Origin: Phoronis australis
Taxonomy: Eukaryota > Phoronida > Phoronidae
NCBI GenBank assembly: GCA_002633005.1
Contig: NMRA01000142.1
Location: 790,860-854,859 of the forward strand
DNA: 64,000 nt
Direction: 5' to 3'
This document shows, piece by piece, positions 58,216-64,000 of the stretch; the first letter of the stretch is position 1, and the number at the start of each line of letters is the position of its first letter. The notes under the pieces were generated by a model that saw nothing but the letters and a program-made list of their open reading frames with translations, was not told the DNA's origin and ran no database searches. A program made the translations under genes and the position numbers.

Positions 58216-59030
58216 GTTGGCTAAAAAAACTCTAAAAGCAAATTTGAAATTAACAACAGACGCACGTGTATACCTGGGACACTCATTCATATTGAGAAAT
58301 GAATTGGTGAATGTATTTGTTTAGTGTGAAGTTTTATTTTGATTTGTCGAAAATAGAATTTCAAGGCATTTTTTCATAATGCTGAAAATACAACAACCTT
58401 GATTTATATTACTGTCTCATGAGAATGAAATAGCATTTTTCATTTTAAGATGAGGCCTATTATAAACTCTAGCCTGACAAATTTAGACACATTTTAACAA
58501 CATTTCCCAAATTGCACTAATGTGTGGCTATCAACCGTCGTATGACAGTATACTATTTGAAACTGGCAGGAACTCCCTCTTTCGGGCAATCGATGGAATT
58601 CAGATTGTACGTAGTACACGCCTATCTTTTTGTTGCACTGTTAAATGATTTGAGAGATTTTTAAACAGTAGCTAAAGTTTGATCATTTTCACAACGAATT
58701 TCTGTTTCAAACCGGTATCTAAGACGTCTCTTAAACTATTCATAACATTGTGTCATTAATCCCACATCATTGTAGTTTAGCTTTAAATAATTTAAAGTGG
58801 TTTATATTAGACTTTTATTTTACTTGCATACATTATGTGATTTCTCCAACTCAGATACAATGCCCTGCAGTCTCTGCATTGCTTTTGTTGTTTTATGCAT
58901 CAAATGATATCCCACTGAAAAATGGGCCTACGGTGTATTTTCGGAAACTTTTCCTAGTATAGGCGCATAGGCCTACATTTGAGGGACTGTTTGCGAACAT
59001 TCGCGCTTCATCAGACTCATTACGTAACGC

Positions 59031-59046
59031 ACTTCCGGTATAAAAA
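59031..59046 (+). promoter_or_regulatory. Candidate promoter: ETS site plus TATA box
   Basis: ACTTCCGG is followed directly by TATAAAAA (59039-59046). The first ATG downstream gives only a tiny frame and a second opens an unrecognised 85-codon frame (59142-59399). No gene can be supported, so the promoter is tentative. Confidence 0.3.
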
Positions 59047-59999
59047 GTGCACGCATAAGAAGCGCCAGATATTTTAAACATGGTTCTTCTACAAGCTCAG
59101 CGGTTCAGCTAAGACGGCTACGACGGCAAGAACATGTACAAATGCCGAATATGAAGAATCTACAAAATACAATTCTCAACAAACAAATGCTGCGTTATTG
59201 GTACTTACAAACCTTTCAAATATTGATTACCTTAAACCGTTTTCAACTGCGATATCATTCATGCTTTGAAGCGGAAAACAGAAACCTCGTTGTATCACGT
59301 ATATTTGACCATAAAGTGCGCTGCACACCCCATTTCTCAGCACTACACACATTTGTTCAGTTGAATCATGTGCGTGTTTGCATTATTTTTAAAACGTAAA
59401 CAATTAATTTTTAAAACGTTTTTCTTTGAAGCTCAACAGAGTTTTACGTACAGATCTTGCTAATCTTAATTTATGTTTTTAAATCCTAGACACAAATGAT
59501 AGGGTATTTTGGTTCATATAGAAGTCGCCAAAAGCCCGTGTAAATAAGTGTATTATTTATTGCAGAATTTTCCATCAATTCGATTTGTCAACTTTGTCCT
59601 TTTTTCAAATTGTGTGACGTAAAGCGTCCCTGTGCCATTTATATCAGCGTTTTTACACTACATGCCCATTTAAACGACAAAAGATGGTATTCTGGATATA
59701 CATACGTCTATGACCGACTACACTACTTCTTATTATCTCAAATTTTATATATTGCTGTTTAGGATCCGACCCGTATGCGACTTTTTGATAGTGCGTACAT
59801 TTTTACGGCTTCGTAAATTCGGGACATTTTATTTGATACATTCTACCGGTTCGTTTAGCGATGAACTGTTCCGAATTCATGTATTTGTCATTATTACGAT
59901 ATCTTTATTTCCAAAAGTATGTACTAGTTTGGTGAATTTAGTCGATATTACGAAATCACTTGTTCGTAGCACCTTCAGGATTCATCGCATTTCGTTGAT

Positions 60000-60290
60000 T
60001 CGATAATTGCAGTTGGTTACATATTCATTAATTCGTTGCATTATATGGACTCATCAGTTCATTGCATTGATTCAGCATCAATTCATAGTATCGATTCAGC
60101 AATTACCTTGCCTTGGTGATTGTTGTTGGTTTTTACGGATTCACTTATTCTACGCATTTTTGCGCTAATTTATGCATCGCATGTTACACATTCATTTATT
60201 TCTAGTACTTGGGAATTCATTAATTTGTTGCATCTCTTCTATATATGAATGAATTAATCGTTTCGTTTTACGGAATCAAAAATTCACGGA
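60000..60290. repeat. Cryptic simple sequence rich in ATTCA and GCAT motifs
   Basis: Loose reiteration of TTCATTAATTCGTTGCAT and GATTCAGCA type motifs without a fixed period. Confidence 0.4.
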
Positions 60291-63200
60291 ACTGAACGGG
60301 TGTACTATTTCAATTAGTCGTCACCTTTTACATGTATTATGGGTACAACAATTTGACGCTGCACATTTTGTAAAATCTCAAACTTCCAGCCCTTAAACCA
60401 CGGGCCACAGGTAGGCCATTTCGGCTAAGTTCTGAAGGGAGCAGATTTTGTGTGTATTGTTTATTTCGTATGTAATGTGCTATTAGGCCGGTGGTCATGT
60501 GTGCAAATAAATCTTTAGAGGCAAGACAACATGAAATTTAAAACCACAGTCGTTGAACTTGATGGGACCCGTTCGTTGCACCATAACGGGTCGGCTTGAC
60601 ATGAAGCTTTTGCATAGGATTTAAACTTTACAAAATACTTATTTATCAAATACTAAAATTAAATTCACGACCATTTTGAACTGTTATTCTTGTTATGCAT
60701 GCGTGCACCCAGGGGGGGCTCCCATTTGGCGAAGTGGGTAAAAAGTTCCGCCTCAGACAAACAAAAAGTCCGAGAAAATGAGACAAAATTCCACTAAAAA
60801 GGCGTAGACGCACAATTCACACGTCTGACGGTGGTACCCCTTTTTTATTATTCCTCCCGCTTTTTTCTTAGCAAAATGTCCACTTTGTCAGAAACTTGAG
60901 CCCCCATATTAAAGGCTGGATGCGCCTATGTTATGCAACACTGACTTGATCACTGTGCTATGAATGAATGAAATACGGGTTTCTTAGGCCGAGCTCCAAA
61001 CCCGGCCCCTCCCTTGCGAATGTAGTTAGGCCTAATTTACTTTTTCATACGGAATTTAGTAGCTACCTGATAAAAACGTACTAACCCTTCGTAAGATCCA
61101 CAAGTATCCCCCGGGTTTGACAAGAAACCATTTAGTCAGTGACATACTTGTTTATCGCCGACTTCGAAATGAAGTCACATCATGGCAAGGAATATTATGA
61201 GACCGATTTTGTGGAAGTAAACTGCATAACTCGATTTTCGTTTTTCAGCCAGATAAACAGCGCGAAATACATCTTTATTACCTTTTCTGGAAAGGGAATA
61301 TATAGAACTGAAAAACTGAATTCAACAAAATCAGACTTACCTGTTCAGCTCACCTACATTTCTTACACTATTACGATTGTGATAAATTCAAGGCTTACCG
61401 TTGCGACTTTAGTATTTAGCCGCGTACAAAAAAGACGTCAATGGCCACTTCTGCCAATTTCGAAAAGTAAAGCAGGTTATTTTAGTTACGTGATTCATAA
61501 ATTTTATATTTAGCATACAATAGCAAGATAAGTTATAATCAATAACTTAGTTCCCAACAATTTTTTTTTCTGATGAATTACTTTGATTTATTATAATGTA
61601 AAGAGGATGAGTACGACGTAACACCGAATTCGCCCGTAGCTTATAATGAAGTTCATTGCTTTCAGTAGCTCGCTGCAAAAACGAATGCATCCTCGAGTAG
61701 GTATTAGCCGTATGCAATCACACCCCGGACTGCAAGGTGGAGATGTACGGCCTGCTAATACCGGGTTGAAAGGCAGGGGATATGTTCAACACGCGCTCAT
61801 GACAATACTCTTCCCTAATACCCGGTCTAAAAAGACGTTGCTTGGCATCTGCGGCAGACAAGAAAAAGTCGTGTCAAACGAAGATAGAGCAGCTGTTGGC
61901 CTTGAGCAATGAGCTATTTTCGGGCGAAATTTCTTAATTTGTTCTTGCAGCAGTTTGCCACTCATAAATGTATTAGGACAAAGCCAGATAAGGTGGTTGT
62001 TTTTTTCCCAGAGCGTTAAGGCCAAACCAATAATAATTCATGCGTAAACTAACGCTCTCTCTGTTCCTGTTCCACCAGATGAGCTGAATTTGAATTAAGG
62101 AAGGGAAATGATTATTAGGATTTTTGTGAGGTTCTGACAACCTGAACTACGACAAATTCTTGCAAAGTAAATTCCTTGATTTAATTGCTTGATTAACGTT
62201 GTCACTCCTTGGTAGAGTTCAGTGACACTAGGACCTCGCTAAACAGCAAGACTTCGCGAGATTACGTGAGATGTTGCCGTGTATTTTAAATGAGAACACG
62301 TGATTTTGGCTAGCGTTATTGAACTCTAGTCTTGTTTGACACGTGGGCTCATATCCGGAAACAAAGTGTACACGTTATTCTATTATAGTAACAATCGTCT
62401 GCTATACATTCCAAGATACCAGCGGAAGACACTCCACCTTGACGTAATGAAACACATTTTAATAAAAACTAGTTTATTCAAAATCTATTTGAAATAACAT
62501 AATTAATTTTAAGCTTAATTTTTTAAATCAAAGTGATGCACCAAGAAAATGCCTGCCATAGTTGAATGACATATGTCTTTAACTTTTAAGAACTTAGAAA
62601 AGTAGATAGCGGAAAAATGTAAACATATATAGAACTGGAATTCAAGCCAGGCTCCTATTTTAGGGATATCTCACCACTGATGAGAGTCGTTCCGTGTTCT
62701 CATGAAATTGGCGATAACCAAGGGGAGAGCATCTTTAAGGCAGAATTCTGTATTGACTAATTAAGGATGCCCTATCTGCTTCAAATAGTCAATCTTTCAA
62801 AAATTATTTGTGAGATCCTATATCCATAGTAAATGACATTCGTTAGCCTTGGCACCTTTTTTCAAAATAAAACGAGTCTGTTATAATTTGGAAGCTAATT
62901 TCTGGTGGTTTACAAACAGCATGGCACCTGAGGTTTGATGACATCAAGTTTCACCTTTTATAACGAGCGCCAAGAAATTGCTTATAAACATTTAACGATA
63001 TCTTCCAATTGCTGAAACTTGTCGCATGTTTTTAACAGGTGAAAACAAAGGTAGGGAAGATGTGCGAGTATGTGTAATTTAACTAAAGTTAGTTTTGCAA
63101 GGAAATGGTTTGGCCGTGTAGAGCAAACGTCCGAAATTGGTAGCGTATAGTTTTTGCTCGTTTTTTTCGCTGAGGTTTATGTTTGGTTTTGGTTTTATTT

Positions 63201-63591
63201 TCTTCTGTGCATTATTTCAATGGCAAGAATTTAATAATCAACACAAAACACTTTTTTAAAAAAAATTACTAGTGAATTGCGTTTTAAAGGGGTCACATGA
63301 TGTTCAGTTGTATTATTCAGCATATTCACTTCTCTGAAAACTGTAGGGCTCTATAAAGAGAGAGTTTACGACACATAGTTCACTTTATTCTAGCATTTAG
63401 TAAAACACATGCAATCAAACAGACAGTAAGGATTTCGTTTCTTTGTGTTGTTATTGAATGGAACACTATTCAGAGTACGTGACGTCAGTTGAGACAGATG
63501 TCAACGAACAGAATTCGGAAATAGAAATCTTTTTAGCCAATCAATAGTCTTCGACGGCACTTGAGGTATATTCCACGTGAATATCCCCAAA

Positions 63592-63600
63592 TATATAAAA
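63592..63600 (+). promoter_or_regulatory. TATA box of the globin gene
   Basis: TATATAAAA, 65 bp before the globin ATG, predicts transcription start at about 63622-63630 and a 5' UTR of about 40 nt. Confidence 0.65.
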
Positions 63601-63664
63601 TGCGTTCTCTGCTGAAGTCGATTTACTTTCCACCGAGTGCTAAAAGTCGACGAGTCCTGCCAAG

Positions 63665-63759
63665 ATGCCTATCTCACCGCAACAAATCCAAGCAGTCCAG
63701 GAGAACTTTGAAGGTCTCAAGGGAGATGCTAAGACGAACGGCGTCATGTGGTTCACATG
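63665..63759 (+). CDS. Globin, first coding exon (rest beyond window)
   Basis: Haem protein of the globin superfamily. ATG at 63665 opens 31 codons plus two bases, MPISPQQIQAVQENF then EGLKGDAKTNGVMWFT, followed by the donor TG|GTAAGC. The pattern VQ..F..LKGD...NGV..F is that of helices A and B of invertebrate intracellular globins. The exon ends in phase 2 inside helix B, the B12.2 position conserved in animal globins. No signal peptide, so probably a cytosolic protein. A different reading frame is open across this whole region for 116 codons (63561-63911) but runs through the donor and has no globin features. Haem-binding F8 and E7 histidines would be in exon 2, outside the window. Confidence 0.8.
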
Positions 63760-64000
63760 GTAAGCGGAATAGCATCAACCGTTTTAACATACGAAATTCC
63801 GGATCATTGTCGCATTACGCCGGAAGGAACACGTTTTTTTTCGTAAACTGTTTTAATGATAGCACCAGTTTTATTTCCTTTGAGAATTATCAATTGAAGC
63901 GGGAACGTTAGAGCCAGTTACAACGCCATTATAGGACCTGATCAGTAAGCGTTGATTTAGTCAAATATCTATAAAATTACATATTTCAACTCGGTAAAAG
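63760..64000 (+). other. Start of globin intron 1
   Basis: Begins GTAAGC; no acceptor followed by a globin-like helix C-E segment is seen before the window ends. Confidence 0.7.

Larger units (their letters stand above)
56661..63664. other. 7-kb intergenic region before the globin gene
   Basis: Holds the paired palindromes at 57301-57360, the family F cluster at 58015-58215, a TATA/ETS candidate promoter at 59031-59046 and a simple-sequence-like stretch at 60000-60290. Open frames up to 124 codons (e.g. 61139-61513) show no resemblance to known proteins. Confidence 0.7.

Noticed and set aside
61139-61513. 124-codon plus-strand open frame
   Set aside because: No recognisable motifs; intergenic and isolated.
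63561-63911. 116-codon plus-strand open frame at the globin exon
   Set aside because: Wrong frame relative to the globin residues, passes through a strong donor, and has no recognisable domain.
1-64000. CRISPR array, prophage or bacterial operon
   Set aside because: Clear eukaryotic gene structure throughout; the tandem repeats present have no spacer-repeat organisation.

Overview
This is a gene-sparse, intron-rich, AT-rich window from a multicellular animal nuclear genome. Long introns, GT-AG junctions, families of inverted-repeat elements and tRNA-derived SINEs all point to a metazoan. The proteins look like a non-vertebrate animal, perhaps a marine deuterostome or lophotrochozoan; I cannot name the species. 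One ambiguous base (50720) follows a poly-C run.

Layout. (1) 36-20145, minus: the first nine coding exons of the phosphorylase b kinase regulatory alpha subunit (PHKA), 347 residues. All phases are compatible, and the gene runs off the left edge. Intron 7 holds a GT31 beta-1,3-galactosyltransferase-like gene on the opposite strand (7094-8063). Intron 6 holds two decayed copies of PHKA exon 6. (2) 20146-24645: the interval between PHKA and the next, divergently transcribed gene. It is packed with long hairpin elements, a nested hAT-like MITE, a hammerhead-like motif and a decayed Ty3/gypsy integrase fragment. (3) 24646-25618, plus: UQCRQ (complex III subunit 8), two coding exons, complete at 82 aa. 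(4) 25619-38797: about 13 kb with diverged repeats and no supportable gene; some may be RAP2 3' UTR. (5) 38798-39337, minus: an uninterrupted RAP2 GTPase coding region, preceded by a splice acceptor 8 nt before its ATG, so at least one 5' UTR exon lies at higher coordinates. A CpG-rich region near 56.1-56.7 kb ending in a good donor is the best candidate, implying a first intron of about 17 kb full of SINEs and MITEs. (6) 56.7-63.6 kb: repeats and one candidate promoter. (7) 63665-63759, plus: first exon of a globin gene with a TATA box and the classical phase-2 B-helix intron; the rest lies off the right edge.

The genes are not an operon or pathway cluster. PHKA (glycogen breakdown control), UQCRQ (respiration), RAP2 (signalling), GT31 (Golgi glycosylation) and globin (oxygen/haem) are independent loci. 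The most unusual content is the two exon-6 relics inside PHKA, the nested opposite-strand glycosyltransferase, and the stack of long inverted repeats directly upstream of the first PHKA coding exon.
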